Assembly (NCBI GenBank): GCA_020635815.1 | Contig: JACJZB010000009.1 | Coordinates: 56,138-120,137 of the forward strand | Length of the DNA: 64,000 nucleotides | Origin: Flavobacteriales bacterium | Lineage (GTDB): Bacteria > Bacteroidota > Bacteroidia > Flavobacteriales_E > Vicingaceae | Direction of reading: 5' to 3' | Shown here: one piece after another, positions 8,623 to 19,083 of the stretch | How the letters are laid out: each line of letters begins with the position of its first letter | Position numbering within the stretch: the first letter of the stretch is position 1 | The notes under the pieces: model-generated | Databases searched by the model: none | Told to the model about the DNA's origin: nothing | Seen by the model: the letters and a program-made list of their open reading frames with translations, nothing else | Translations under genes and position numbers: made by a program

Positions 8623-9066
8623 TTACTCTTCTAAAGCCTTAAACTTTAATGAGATAGAATTTACACAGTGGCGAGTGTTTTTAGCTGTAAAGTGCTCCCC
8701 TTCAAAAACATGACCTAAATGTCCTTTGCATTTTGTGCAAATAATTTCAACTCTTCTACCATCTGCATCAGGAACACGAGTTACACTTCCTTCAATTTCA
8801 TCATCAAAACTAGGCCAACCACAGTGTGATTCAAATTTATCAGCTGAATTGTATAAAGGAGCATCACATTGTTTACATAAATAAACACCTTTGGCTTTGT
8901 GGTCGGTATATTCACCTGTAAAAGCACGCTCCGTTCCTTTATTAATAATTACGTATTGCTCTAGTTCGTTGAGCTTATTCTTTTTTATAATGTCTTGTCC
9001 CATAGTAGTGTTTGTTATTAATAATCCAAAAATAAGGATAGCTAAGATTCTTAAAAGATGTTTCAT
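8623..9066 (-). CDS. msrB: Peptide-methionine (R)-S-oxide reductase, exported
   Basis: A 147-residue MsrB. The first about 23 residues are a signal peptide (LLRILAILIFGLLITNTTMG), so the enzyme acts outside the cytoplasm, reducing methionine-R-sulfoxide in envelope proteins. The zinc-binding CxxC pairs (CKQCDAP and CTKCKGH) and the catalytic cysteine in TRHCVNSISL are all present. Confidence 0.93.
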   Translation of the reverse strand: MKHLLRILAILIFGLLITNTTMGQDIIKKNKLNELEQYVIINKGTERAFTGEYTDHKAKGVYLCKQCDAPLYNSADKFESHCGWPSFDDEIEGSVTRVPDADGRRVEIICTKCKGHLGHVFEGEHFTAKNTRHCVNSISLKFKALEE

Positions 9067-9174
9067 GTACTTATTTATTTATATCCATTCTAATTGACGT
9101 TCAAAATGAATAAAAATTACATTTTCTATAAATTAAAAATTAAATTTGTGTTTTTACGAATAAACCAAACTAAA

Positions 9175-9693
9175 ATGAAGAAATATTTAATTATTGCAAG
9201 TTCTGTTTTGCTTTTTGCTTGTGGGGCAAAAGATGAAACTAAAATAGAAGAAGTTACAGAAACAGTTGAAGTTAACATTACAAAACATGGTGCCGATATT
9301 ACTGAAGATGGGGCAATTACTGCTGCTGAGTTTTTAGCAAAATTTGATGGCAACCCTATGGAAGTAAAGTTAGCGGCAAACATTATGGAAGTTTGTGCAA
9401 AAAAAGGTTGTTGGATGATGGTAACTCTTGGTGATGGCAAAGAAATGAGAGTAACATTTAAGGATTACGAATTTTTTGTACCTAAAGATGCGGGCGAAAA
9501 ATTAGCAATTATTGAAGGTGTTGCAACTATGGATACAACTTCTGTAGAAGAACTTAAACATTATTTAAGTGATGCTGAAGCTTCTCAAGAAGAAATTGAC
9601 GCAGTTACAGAACCAGAATACAATTATGCTTTTGAAGCAACTGGTGTAATTATTAAAGAAGAAAAAATTACAACGAGTAATGAAACACACTAA
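9175..9693 (+). CDS. DUF4920 lipoprotein
   Basis: A 172-residue protein starting at MKKYLIIASSVLLFACG, a lipoprotein signal with cysteine 17 as the lipid anchor. The longer frame from 9094 would bury this signal and is rejected. The body matches DUF4920 (MEVCAKKGCWMMVTLGDGKEM, then VTFKDYEFFVPKDA), a periplasmic family of unknown function found in Bacteroidota. Its end overlaps the next lipoprotein gene by 14 bases, so the two are co-translated. Confidence 0.8.
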   Translation: MKKYLIIASSVLLFACGAKDETKIEEVTETVEVNITKHGADITEDGAITAAEFLAKFDGNPMEVKLAANIMEVCAKKGCWMMVTLGDGKEMRVTFKDYEFFVPKDAGEKLAIIEGVATMDTTSVEELKHYLSDAEASQEEIDAVTEPEYNYAFEATGVIIKEEKITTSNETH

Positions 9694-10144
9694 ATTCATA
9701 ATCCCAATTTTTATTGGGATTTTTTCTTTCCTTTTTGTTGCTTGTGGAAACGAAGTAAAGCAAGAAGTAATTACCGATGCAAGTCTAGTTGAAGTTTCTG
9801 AAACCAACCCAAATGGCGATAGTGAACTGGCTTTACTGATGCGTAAAATGTTTGAAGACGGAGAGGATATTAAGAAATTAATTACGAACAACGAAGGAAA
9901 CATTACAGAAGAATACATTGCTGAATTAGAAAAAATACATACGGCAATTCCTACTGATGAAGATGTGAAAACTCCAGAATTTGAGGCTTACACAAAACTA
10001 ATGATACAAGAAGCTAACTTATTATTTAGTAATGATAGCAATCGAGTACAAGGGTTTAATAATTTGGTAAATCGTTGTATTGAATGCCATCAAAGTTTTT
10101 GCCCTGGACCTATTAAGCGAATTAAGAAGTTAACTATACAATAA
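9680..10144 (+). CDS. Lipoprotein with one c-type haem motif
   Basis: A 154-residue protein with a lipobox near residue 22 (FSFLFVACGN). A single haem-attachment motif, CIECH, lies near the C-terminus (NRCIECHQSFCPGP). It is probably a small lipid-anchored cytochrome-like electron carrier. It overlaps the DUF4920 gene by 14 bases. No cytochrome maturation genes are in the window. Confidence 0.75.
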   Translation: MKHTKFIIPIFIGIFSFLFVACGNEVKQEVITDASLVEVSETNPNGDSELALLMRKMFEDGEDIKKLITNNEGNITEEYIAELEKIHTAIPTDEDVKTPEFEAYTKLMIQEANLLFSNDSNRVQGFNNLVNRCIECHQSFCPGPIKRIKKLTIQ

Positions 10145-10253
10145 AAGCCCACCTTAATCCTCCCAAAGGGAGGAAATAAATTTCAACTACAATTAGGGTA
10201 GTTAGTTTTGATTATAAAACTGCTGTTTTACAAAACATAGATTAACTTCAGTT

Positions 10254-10409
10254 TGAGCTTAAACCACATAGAAGCATAGTATTTAAAAACTAAATAAGTT
10301 TAATATAGTTTTCACACTTAGCGTGAAATAACTATTGTTTCGCTATTAATATGAATTAAGAAATGTATCCCAAAAACAAAAGCCTATGTTTCTATGTGGT
10401 TTAAGCCTT
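10254..10409. repeat. Long interrupted inverted repeat
   Basis: This fills most of the 305-base gap between the haem lipoprotein and elaA. The arms at 10254-10278 and 10384-10409 share GCTTAAACCACATAGAA with its complement (about 22 of 24 positions). The 105-base centre is AT-rich with no reading frame. Smaller GGAGG/CCTCC palindromes lie just outside (10155-10172 and 10431-10460). Confidence 0.65.
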
Positions 10410-10449
10410 AATTCAATTATTCTTAATAAATGCTCCTCCTATGGAGGGG

Positions 10450-10908
10450 TTAGGGGAGGCTCCTTAACATTTCAATATGTGGAATGTTATCTTCTAAATA
10501 CATTTCACTAACTTGTTTAAAACCGTGTCGGTTATAAAAGTTCAATAAGTATTGTTGAGCTGAGATTCTAATGTTTTGTTTGCTAAATTGCTGCTCAATA
10601 AACTCAAAACAAAAATTCATTAAATCGTCAGCAATACCAGTTCCTCGATTGTTTTTATCTACTGCAATTCTTCCAATTGAAATTTCGGGATAAGAAACAT
10701 TTTGAGGTAAAATTCGGGCAACTGCAACAGTCTCATTCTTGCTATTTGTTCCAAAAACGTGATAAGCCACTTTGTCTTTCTCGTCAACATCTTGGTAAGG
10801 GCAGTCTTGTTCAATTACAAAAACTTCAATTCTTAAAAATAATAAATCATGGTACTCCGGAACGGTTAGTTCGTTAAAATGTTTTACCTGCCAATTTATT
10901 TCCGCCAT
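10450..10908 (-). CDS. elaA: ElaA-like GNAT acetyltransferase
   Basis: A 152-residue GNAT protein. It has the ElaA hallmark N-terminus (FNELTVPEYHDLLFLRIEVFVIEQDCPYQDVD) and the acetyl-CoA loop region GRIAVDKNNRGTGIADDLM. The substrate is unknown in the family. Its start overlaps the end of recQ by 13 bases, so it is translated from the recQ message. Confidence 0.87.
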   Translation of the reverse strand: MAEINWQVKHFNELTVPEYHDLLFLRIEVFVIEQDCPYQDVDEKDKVAYHVFGTNSKNETVAVARILPQNVSYPEISIGRIAVDKNNRGTGIADDLMNFCFEFIEQQFSKQNIRISAQQYLLNFYNRHGFKQVSEMYLEDNIPHIEMLRSLP

Positions 10909-12800
10909 TCCAATAGGTTTTTATTGTTTGTAATGATTTTATGATTTTCCATCAACCATTGAATCACTTTAATAGTCTTATCTTCTTTAATTTTTTCTAT
11001 ACTGTTTACTAAATCTGTAATACTGAGAGGCTGTTCTTTTAAGCGTTTTTTTACTTGATCAGAAACAGAGGAGAATTCAATGTCACTCAATTCCAATTTA
11101 TTTCGCTCTAAGCAAACATCACAAATACCACAACGATAACTTTCTTTCTCACCAAAGTAGCTCAATAAAATTTGACTTCTACATTTGTGTGTAGAGAACG
11201 CATAATAAATTACACTTTCCATCTTTTTTACTGCAATTTCTTTACGGTCGTGGTAGTGTTGTTTTGAGATGTAAAGTGATTTACTTTCTAATCGTGGTGT
11301 TAAAAAAGTTAATTGAGGTAAATTGGTTTGTTCAACGTAGCTAATTACTTCTAGTTTGGTTAAGTAATGTAAGCCGTCAGCAACTTTATCTTTAGTAGTT
11401 TTTAATCGTTTGGCAATTTCAAACTCATTTATTTTTGTGAAATTTTCGAATAAACCTGCATACGAACGTAAAATGGTTTTTATAAAAGTATCGTATTTCG
11501 GATTTTTAACCTGAAACTCATATAAATCATTTTTATTCAATTCAAACTTAATCCTCGAAGGGTTATGGTTAGCATCAGAAAGGTAGAGGTAACCTTCTTT
11601 CTCTAAAAACTTTAAGCAATGAAAAACGGTAAAGGCTTTAAAATTGTATTGTTTACTAAAATCAGCAATATCAAAAAAGTAACTTTCGTTTAATGCCGAG
11701 CCAATAGGTATTTGAAAATAGTTGGCTAAAGCTTGATAGGTATTTTTTATCGTATCTAAATCAGGAAAACTATTGGTAATGTTTGCTTCTAAATTTAACC
11801 GGTCGTTTTCTTCGAGTAATAAAACTCCGTAAGCTTTTTGTTCATCTCTTCCACCTCTTCCTGCTTCTTGAAAATACGCTTCTAATGATGAAGGTAAATC
11901 CATGTGAACCACGGTTCTTACATCTGGTTTATCTATTCCCATCCCAAAAGCATTGGTAGAAACGATAACTCGTGTTGTATTATTTACCCAGTTATTTTGT
12001 TTGGTGTTTCGCTCCTTGTTGGTTAACCCTGCATGGTAAAAGTCAGCAGAAATACCATTTTGATATAAGAAATAAGCAATCTCTTTTGTTCGCTTTCTGT
12101 TGTTTACATAAACCACAGAAGTACCTTTAATTTTATTTAATATTTTAATTAATCGGGTTAATTTATCCTCTTCATGCACCACCACATAAGCAATGTTTTT
12201 ACGCTCAAAACTTTTTTGCAACACATTAGATTGCTTAAATTTTAATTGCTTTTGGATGTCTTCAACAACTTCTGGCGTAGCCGTTGCAGTTAATGCTAAA
12301 AATGGAATGTCTGGTTTTAATTCTCTTAAATGAGCAATGTTTAAATAAGAAGGACGAAAATCATAACCCCATTGAGAAATACAATGTGACTCATCAATAG
12401 CGAATAAATTCACATTCATTTTCTTTAGCCGTTCTTTAAAAATTTCGGTTTCAATTCGTTCAGGTGAAACATATAAAAATTTAATATCACCATAAGCACA
12501 ATTGTCGAGTGTAATATCTATTTCTCGATTGGTCATACCCGAATAAATGGCAACGGCTTTTATTCCTCTTTTGGTTAAATTTTCAACCTGGTCTTTCATT
12601 AAAGCTATAAGTGGAGAAATAACCACACAAATTCCTTCTTTTGCCATTGCTGGCACTTGAAAACAAATAGACTTTCCACCACCAGTTGGCAATAAAGCTA
12701 AGGTGTCATTGCCTGCCAAAGCACTATTAATAATATCTTCTTGCAACGGTCTAAAACCATTGTAGCCCCAATATTTTAATAAGATTTGATGAATGTCCAT
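10896..12800 (-). CDS. recQ: ATP-dependent DNA helicase RecQ
   Basis: A 634-residue superfamily 2 helicase that unwinds DNA 3' to 5' in recombinational repair. Walker A is LLPTGGGKS (residues 37-44), the DEAH-type box is AIDESHCISQWGYDFR with the RecQ aromatic loop, and motif VI is in QEAGRGGRDEQ. The RQC zinc cysteines are in HKCRSQILL and CGICDVCLER. The HRDC domain found in longer RecQs is missing or reduced. It is upstream of elaA in a two-gene unit. Confidence 0.95.
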   Translation of the reverse strand: MDIHQILLKYWGYNGFRPLQEDIINSALAGNDTLALLPTGGGKSICFQVPAMAKEGICVVISPLIALMKDQVENLTKRGIKAVAIYSGMTNREIDITLDNCAYGDIKFLYVSPERIETEIFKERLKKMNVNLFAIDESHCISQWGYDFRPSYLNIAHLRELKPDIPFLALTATATPEVVEDIQKQLKFKQSNVLQKSFERKNIAYVVVHEEDKLTRLIKILNKIKGTSVVYVNNRKRTKEIAYFLYQNGISADFYHAGLTNKERNTKQNNWVNNTTRVIVSTNAFGMGIDKPDVRTVVHMDLPSSLEAYFQEAGRGGRDEQKAYGVLLLEENDRLNLEANITNSFPDLDTIKNTYQALANYFQIPIGSALNESYFFDIADFSKQYNFKAFTVFHCLKFLEKEGYLYLSDANHNPSRIKFELNKNDLYEFQVKNPKYDTFIKTILRSYAGLFENFTKINEFEIAKRLKTTKDKVADGLHYLTKLEVISYVEQTNLPQLTFLTPRLESKSLYISKQHYHDRKEIAVKKMESVIYYAFSTHKCRSQILLSYFGEKESYRCGICDVCLERNKLELSDIEFSSVSDQVKKRLKEQPLSITDLVNSIEKIKEDKTIKVIQWLMENHKIITNNKNLLEWRK

Positions 12801-12934
12801 AACAAGTACAAAGATACAAGTTGAAAGTTACAAAGTTTTAGTGAGATGGGGTTTAAGTGATTGAGTGATTAAGTGATTGAGTGATTGAGTAAAAGTGTCA
12901 CCCCTTCTTTATTTTAATTGATTGAAATTAAAAT

Positions 12935-12976
12935 AAAAAATCAGATGTAATAACCTTTTATTACATCTGATTTTTT
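12935..12976 (-). terminator. Terminator of the PKD-repeat gene
   Basis: A near-perfect 15-bp stem (TCAGATGTAATAA with TTATTACATCTGA, short loop) framed by an A run and a T run, 16 bases after the stop at 12992. It could work in both directions. Just to its left, 12858-12889 holds a short GTGATTGA tandem repeat. Confidence 0.85.
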
Positions 12977-12991
12977 ATAATTAACTATTAG

Positions 12992-15900
12992 TTACTCTAC
13001 AACTGTAACTTTTCCAATATAATCGTGCCACTCATCAAAAACATCTTTAGCTCTTACCTTATAGACATACACATCTAACTGAACTAGCTTACCTTTATAG
13101 GTTCCGTCCCATGACTGGTCTAATCCAATACCATCATATAATTGAAGTCCCCATCTATCATAGATTTGAATTTGCAGTTCTTTTATGCCATACCCATCCA
13201 CATAAAAGTAGTCATTTGTATTGTCACTATTAGGCGTAAAGGCATTTGGTATCCATATTGCATATATTGGGTTAATTTTTATCAATTTAGCTGTAGAATC
13301 CGTACAACCATATATGTTTTCAATATTTAAGGTTACCCAGTAGTATCCTGTATCAGCATATTCATGAAGAGGGTGTATAGCAGTTGTTTGTGTTCCATCA
13401 CCTAAATCCCATTGCCAAGCACTAGCAATAATAGAATGGTCAGTAAATTGAATTTCATTATCAACAATTGTAGCATCGTCATTAGGGTCAAAACTAAAAC
13501 TTGCTAATGGAATAGGATATGATTTAATATAGTTTGTTTTAGTTAAACTATCCACGCATCCAAATTCAGAAGTAACGGTTAATGTAATATCAAACTCTCT
13601 AACACTACTATTTGAAGGGTTTGTAAATTGCCATAATGGTGTTGGTCCCCATAAATCAGTATTTCCATCACTATTCACATCCCATTCCCAAGTAGATGTT
13701 GCCATATTTCCTCCATTTAAAACAGTTAAATCGGTAAAATTAACTTCGAGTGGAGTACAGCCGGAAGTTAAGTTAGCAACAAAATCTACTTCTGGTTGAG
13801 GGTAAACAGTAACAGGTTTAGTTGCAGAATCAACACAATTATTATTAGTTGTTACGGTTAGTGTTGCCATATAAACACCATCAACTGGATATGCATAAAC
13901 TGGATTCTGATCCATGCTAGAACCTACACCATTACCAAAATCCCAATTCCATTGAACATTATTGTTTGCGGTGTAGTTGTTTGAAACAGTTGATGAGTCA
14001 GTAAACTGCGTTGCATAATTAATGCATACCGCGGTTGGACCAAAATTAATATTAGGTAATGGCCACACTTCAATGCCTGTTTTTGTAATTGTATCTTTAC
14101 AGTTGTTGTTTGTGGTTACAGTTAATTCTACATCATATATACCTTCGTTAGAATAATAAACCGATGGATTTTGATTAGTTGATGATTGTCCATCACTTAA
14201 ATTCCATTGCCATTGATTAATTGTGCCAGAAGTTACATTTGAGTTGTCAGTAAATTCAACAGAATCCATAAAGCAAGAATTAACAAAAGTAAAATCAGCT
14301 GTTGGCATTGGGTAAATAGTTACTGATTTCATTAAGGTGTCTTTACAACCTGAGGTTGTTGAGACAATTAATTCAACATTATAAGTTCCATCAGAAAGAT
14401 AATTATAACTCGGGTATTGATCTGTATCATCCTCAGTACCATTATTATCAAAATCCCAACTCCATGAATCTATCGTTCCTCCGTTTCCAACTGATTGATC
14501 AGTAAACTGAGCTGCAACATTTAAACACACATCTGTGGTATCAAAGTTTGCGGTAGGATTAGGGTAAATCTCTACTGGTAAAGTAATGCTATTAGTACAA
14601 CCACTATCAGAAACAACATCTAAAACTACATTATAAATCCCTGCACTTGTATAAGTATAGGTTGGGTTTTGTAAAACACTAGTGCCTACTCCATCTCCAA
14701 AATTCCAACTCCATTGAACAACATCATCTATAGCAACTGTAGAACTATCGGTGAAAGTTCCTGCATAGTTTAAACAAACATTCTCCAATCCAAAATTTGC
14801 AACTGGAATAGCATCTACATCTACAACTACATAAGCAGTATCTTTACAACCTAAGGTTGATGTAACAATTAATTGAGTTGTATATACTCCTGCTGAATCA
14901 AATAGATTGGTTGGAGTTTGAGTGTTATCATCTTCTATACCGTCTCCATCAAAATCCCAGCTCCAAGTATCAATAGAAGTTGTTCCTCCATTATCATGGG
15001 ATAGATTGGTAAATGATGTCGCATTTTCATTAAAACATTCATCGCTAAAAGTAAAGTCTGCAAATGGATTTTCTGATACGGTAACTGTTTTAGTTGTATC
15101 ATGTCCACATCCAAAACTATCTACTACACTTAAATTAACTAAATAATCTCCTGCTCCATTATAACCATAAGATGGATTTTGATCGTTACTAGTACCTGTT
15201 CCATCTCCAAAATCCCAAGTCCATGTTGCTATTCCGAAACTAGCTAACGAGCTTACATCAGTAAAACTAGATGCACTTGAGTTACAAACGGTATCAGGTG
15301 TAAAGTTTGCAATAGGATGAGCATAAACCTCAACATTGGTATTAAAAGTATGTGTACAACCACTATCAGAATAAACGGTTAGAGTTACATTTTTAATACC
15401 TGCCGATGTATAAGTATAGGTTGGATTTTGTAAAGTACTTGTACCTACTCCATCTCCAAAATTCCAAGTCCATTGATTAATGTTTCCAATATTTACTGAA
15501 GAACTATCCGTGAATGTTGTCACATTTCCTAAACATTCGTTTGTTCCTCCAAAATTAGCCACAGGTATGTCATCAACATCCACATTTACATAAGCTGTAT
15601 CTTTACAACCTAAAGTTGATGTTACAATTAACATGGTTTGATAAACTCCTGCAGAATCAAACATATTGCTTGGATTTGGATTATTTGTATTATCATCTAT
15701 GATTCCGTCTCCATCAAAATCCCATTCCCAGCTATCTATCGGTGTTGTTCCACCATTATCATTAGATAAGTTGGTAAATGATGTCGCATTTTCATTATAA
15801 CATTCATCACTAAAAGTAAAGTCTGCAAATGGATTTTCAGAAACGGTTACATTTAAGGTTGTATCATGCGAACAACCCAAACTATCAATTACATTTAAAC

Positions 15901-18898
15901 CAACTATGTAATTTCCTGCTGGAGTGAATGTAAATGTTGGATTTTGATTTCCATCATCAATGGTCGAATTATTATCAAAATCCCATTCCCAAAACTCAAT
16001 AGCTACTGCCCCTAATGTTGTTACATCTGTAAATGTTGTTGCTGATGTTAAACAAGCTGTATCTGTAGTAAAATTAGCTATAGGATTTGGATTTACATCT
16101 ACAGGAATAATTACTGTGTTAAAACAACCACTATCTGAAACAACATTTAATGAAGCATTAAAAGGACCAACAGCAGGGTAAGTGTGTGTTGGGTTTTGCG
16201 TATTCACATCTATTATTGCATCATTTTCAAAATTCCAATTCCATTGAACAATATTACTATTAGCAACTACTGAACTATCATAAAATTGTGTTACATCTCC
16301 CAAACATACGGCTGCTGCACTATAATTAGCAACAGGAATAGCATCAACATCAACCACATTTATAACAGTATCTTTACAACCTTGAGTTGTGGTAACAACT
16401 AGCACAGCATCATAATTTCCTGCCGATGAATATCCATATCCTCCCACAGGAGTTTGATTTGTACTATTTACTACTCCATTATTGGTATAATCCCATGCCC
16501 AAGCATTGATTGTGCCACCATTCCCATTTGATAGGTTTGTAAATATAGTATTAGCTCCAAAACAAACGTCTGAAAAACTAAATGCTGCAGTAGGTTTTGG
16601 TGCTATGATTACATTTTCAGTAACTGAACTTACACAACCATTACTATCGGTAACATTTAAGGTAACTGGATAACTTCCTGCTACTCCAAAAGTATTTGTT
16701 GGATTTTGGTTGGTGTTATCTATTGTTGCATTGGCATCAAAATCCCAATTCCAATTTGCGATACCAATACTTCCTAAAACTGTAGCATCAGTCATTGTTG
16801 AAACAAAAGGTTCACAAGCTGTATCGCTAACAAAAGCAGCCACAGGATTCTCAAATATTTCAACAGTTTTTGTAACAGTATCTCTACAAGTGTTATTAGT
16901 TGTTACAACCAACTCTATAGTTTGTATTCCACTTGCCCCGTAGGTATTTGTTGGGTTTTGAGTAGTATTATCTACTGTTCCATTATTGTCAAAATCCCAA
17001 TCCCAACCTGTAATTGTTCCAGAAGAAACGTTAGAATTATCGTTAAATTGATTCGCTAAGGTTAAACAAGTATCGTTTACAACAAAATCAGCAACTGGTT
17101 TAGGGTGAACAATTATGTCTATTGTTGTATCTTTTACACAAGCTCCCCCGATAGAAACTTCTAAATTTACAGGATATGTGCCTTCACTTAAAAATAGATA
17201 TTTGGGATTTTGAGTTGTATTGTCAATTAATCCATCATTATTAAAATCCCAGTTCCAAGAATCAACTCCTGCTGTTGAAATATCTGTAAATACAGTAGTA
17301 TCACCTAAACAAACTGCGGGAGCTGTAAAATTTGCCGTTGACAAAGGATTTACAACTACCTGTATTGTTGTATCATCCACACATCCTGTCGTAGCTACAC
17401 TTAAGTTAACATCATAAGTTCCAGGTGTATTATAAACTTGTGGTGTTGGATTTTGAGTTGAAACATCCACATTTCCATCTCCATCAAAATCCCAATCCCA
17501 CGAATTAATACTTCCTAAACCTGAAATAGTTGATGATTCAGTAAATGAAATTGACTGACCTGCACAAATGGTATCAGGGCTTAATGAAAATACTGCCTGT
17601 ACTGTATCTATAAATTCATAAACTTCTTTTGTTAAATTAATAGCACAAGCAGGCCCTGTAACAGGAATAACATCGACATCATATGTACCAGGCGTTGACA
17701 CCGTAATTGATTGTGTTGTTTCTCCAGTATTCCATAAATAACTATCGGCTCCAGCTGGTGCAGAAATAACAATTGGACCGGTGCAAGTTATAGTGTCTGG
17801 ACCTAAAATTTCACCCGGCGAACAACTAGCTTCAACATAAGCATAACCATAATGACCAGATTGCGAACAATCTCCAACAGTAAATTCAACTCTAACATTA
17901 GTACCTATATATGCTTGTAGCGGAACAAAAACAGTAGTCCAATCTTTATATTGCACCGTCCCATTATTTACCCAACCTGCAGTTCCATCTCCTGCTGTTG
18001 CGTTATATTGTCCACAAACAATCTCAGCCCCATTTTCATCATAGACTCTAGCTTTGAAATAAGGCTTTTCCCCCAAGGTATGCCCTGATGGGTCTTCCAT
18101 TATAGCTGCATAACTATAAGTAAAATTCACACTATTGATATCCACTAAGAAAGTCTGAGACATACTCGCCGCTTTACCACCTGTTCCAGTTCCATCACCC
18201 AATTGAGCTGTACATCCTCCTCCATTAGGATTAACCATTGAAATAGAAGGAACTACCGGGTCATTCCCTCCCGTTACAATAAAATGTTGATCACTTGCAG
18301 TAGTAGGACCTGTTGAACCAGGAGCACTGACTGCATTTACATTAACATAACCATATGCATTTGTATCAACTTCACCTTGAGTTAAATCCCAATTAGTAAA
18401 GTCGCATGTCTCCATATCTGGGTTATTACAAGGTTGTCCTGCTCCATCTGTATGATCATGTTCTCCATTGTTTCTAGTATAATGGTCTTGTAAATTCTCA
18501 ATAAACTTAAAGTTTCCCATACTAAACTCGCCAGATTTTTCAGCTTTAAGAAAATCATGAATTAACTGACTAGAAATTTCACTTAACTTTTCTTTTAATC
18601 CCAAACCTGACATTTTACCGTTTTCTTGTTCGATAAATTCCTTAAGAAGGTTTTTATAAGTCTCTTTTTTTGTTTTAAAATAGTGCCTAAAACTATTTTT
18701 TTGACTCTCATCAATCAATATATTCTCAATGGAAGCTTTAAAAAAAGTTTCTTTTATTTCAATTTGATATTCTCTATTCTCCGTTATTTGATTCAGTGTA
18801 ACAACATCTTTATCAAAAACTGATTGTGATTGAGCAAACACACCTGTTAAAGTCGAAGACAAAACAAAAACAAATAATAAAAGTTTAAAATTTCTCAT
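12992..18898 (-). CDS. Giant secreted PKD-repeat protein, T9SS type B
   Basis: A 1968-residue protein. A signal peptide (first about 23 residues, ending VFAQ) is followed by an N-terminal region of about 330 residues. Then come about 17 PKD-like immunoglobulin-fold repeats of roughly 80 residues; each holds a WxWDFD(G/N) motif, a YxxxGxYxVxL strand and one cysteine pair. The last about 90 residues are a type B sorting domain (IPNAFTPNSDNTND, then IYDRWG and KVTVVE), which directs export through the type IX system and is linked with gliding and surface attachment. Some repeats are nearly identical, which suggests recent internal duplication. It is likely a surface adhesin; ligand unknown. Confidence 0.92.
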   Translation of the reverse strand: MRNFKLLLFVFVLSSTLTGVFAQSQSVFDKDVVTLNQITENREYQIEIKETFFKASIENILIDESQKNSFRHYFKTKKETYKNLLKEFIEQENGKMSGLGLKEKLSEISSQLIHDFLKAEKSGEFSMGNFKFIENLQDHYTRNNGEHDHTDGAGQPCNNPDMETCDFTNWDLTQGEVDTNAYGYVNVNAVSAPGSTGPTTASDQHFIVTGGNDPVVPSISMVNPNGGGCTAQLGDGTGTGGKAASMSQTFLVDINSVNFTYSYAAIMEDPSGHTLGEKPYFKARVYDENGAEIVCGQYNATAGDGTAGWVNNGTVQYKDWTTVFVPLQAYIGTNVRVEFTVGDCSQSGHYGYAYVEASCSPGEILGPDTITCTGPIVISAPAGADSYLWNTGETTQSITVSTPGTYDVDVIPVTGPACAINLTKEVYEFIDTVQAVFSLSPDTICAGQSISFTESSTISGLGSINSWDWDFDGDGNVDVSTQNPTPQVYNTPGTYDVNLSVATTGCVDDTTIQVVVNPLSTANFTAPAVCLGDTTVFTDISTAGVDSWNWDFNNDGLIDNTTQNPKYLFLSEGTYPVNLEVSIGGACVKDTTIDIIVHPKPVADFVVNDTCLTLANQFNDNSNVSSGTITGWDWDFDNNGTVDNTTQNPTNTYGASGIQTIELVVTTNNTCRDTVTKTVEIFENPVAAFVSDTACEPFVSTMTDATVLGSIGIANWNWDFDANATIDNTNQNPTNTFGVAGSYPVTLNVTDSNGCVSSVTENVIIAPKPTAAFSFSDVCFGANTIFTNLSNGNGGTINAWAWDYTNNGVVNSTNQTPVGGYGYSSAGNYDAVLVVTTTQGCKDTVINVVDVDAIPVANYSAAAVCLGDVTQFYDSSVVANSNIVQWNWNFENDAIIDVNTQNPTHTYPAVGPFNASLNVVSDSGCFNTVIIPVDVNPNPIANFTTDTACLTSATTFTDVTTLGAVAIEFWEWDFDNNSTIDDGNQNPTFTFTPAGNYIVGLNVIDSLGCSHDTTLNVTVSENPFADFTFSDECYNENATSFTNLSNDNGGTTPIDSWEWDFDGDGIIDDNTNNPNPSNMFDSAGVYQTMLIVTSTLGCKDTAYVNVDVDDIPVANFGGTNECLGNVTTFTDSSSVNIGNINQWTWNFGDGVGTSTLQNPTYTYTSAGIKNVTLTVYSDSGCTHTFNTNVEVYAHPIANFTPDTVCNSSASSFTDVSSLASFGIATWTWDFGDGTGTSNDQNPSYGYNGAGDYLVNLSVVDSFGCGHDTTKTVTVSENPFADFTFSDECFNENATSFTNLSHDNGGTTSIDTWSWDFDGDGIEDDNTQTPTNLFDSAGVYTTQLIVTSTLGCKDTAYVVVDVDAIPVANFGLENVCLNYAGTFTDSSTVAIDDVVQWSWNFGDGVGTSVLQNPTYTYTSAGIYNVVLDVVSDSGCTNSITLPVEIYPNPTANFDTTDVCLNVAAQFTDQSVGNGGTIDSWSWDFDNNGTEDDTDQYPSYNYLSDGTYNVELIVSTTSGCKDTLMKSVTIYPMPTADFTFVNSCFMDSVEFTDNSNVTSGTINQWQWNLSDGQSSTNQNPSVYYSNEGIYDVELTVTTNNNCKDTITKTGIEVWPLPNINFGPTAVCINYATQFTDSSTVSNNYTANNNVQWNWDFGNGVGSSMDQNPVYAYPVDGVYMATLTVTTNNNCVDSATKPVTVYPQPEVDFVANLTSGCTPLEVNFTDLTVLNGGNMATSTWEWDVNSDGNTDLWGPTPLWQFTNPSNSSVREFDITLTVTSEFGCVDSLTKTNYIKSYPIPLASFSFDPNDDATIVDNEIQFTDHSIIASAWQWDLGDGTQTTAIHPLHEYADTGYYWVTLNIENIYGCTDSTAKLIKINPIYAIWIPNAFTPNSDNTNDYFYVDGYGIKELQIQIYDRWGLQLYDGIGLDQSWDGTYKGKLVQLDVYVYKVRAKDVFDEWHDYIGKVTVVE

Positions 18899-19083
18899 AA
18901 CTTGGGTTTTTAACTAAAACATTAAATCTACTACTATTTATGTTTCGTAGCAATTTAATAGACGTTAATCGATTGAAAAGGAAGCCTCTAGTTAAAAAAA
19001 CAAACAGTTTTGTGAGTTTTGTTAAAAAATGATGGTTGGGTTTAGAGTTTATTTACCCTTAAAGTTAACTGATTAATTAAAAT

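Noticed and set aside
9094..9174. Upstream start of the DUF4920 lipoprotein
   Set aside because: It would place 27 residues before a clean lipoprotein signal. The ATG at 9175 gives the lipobox at the right distance.
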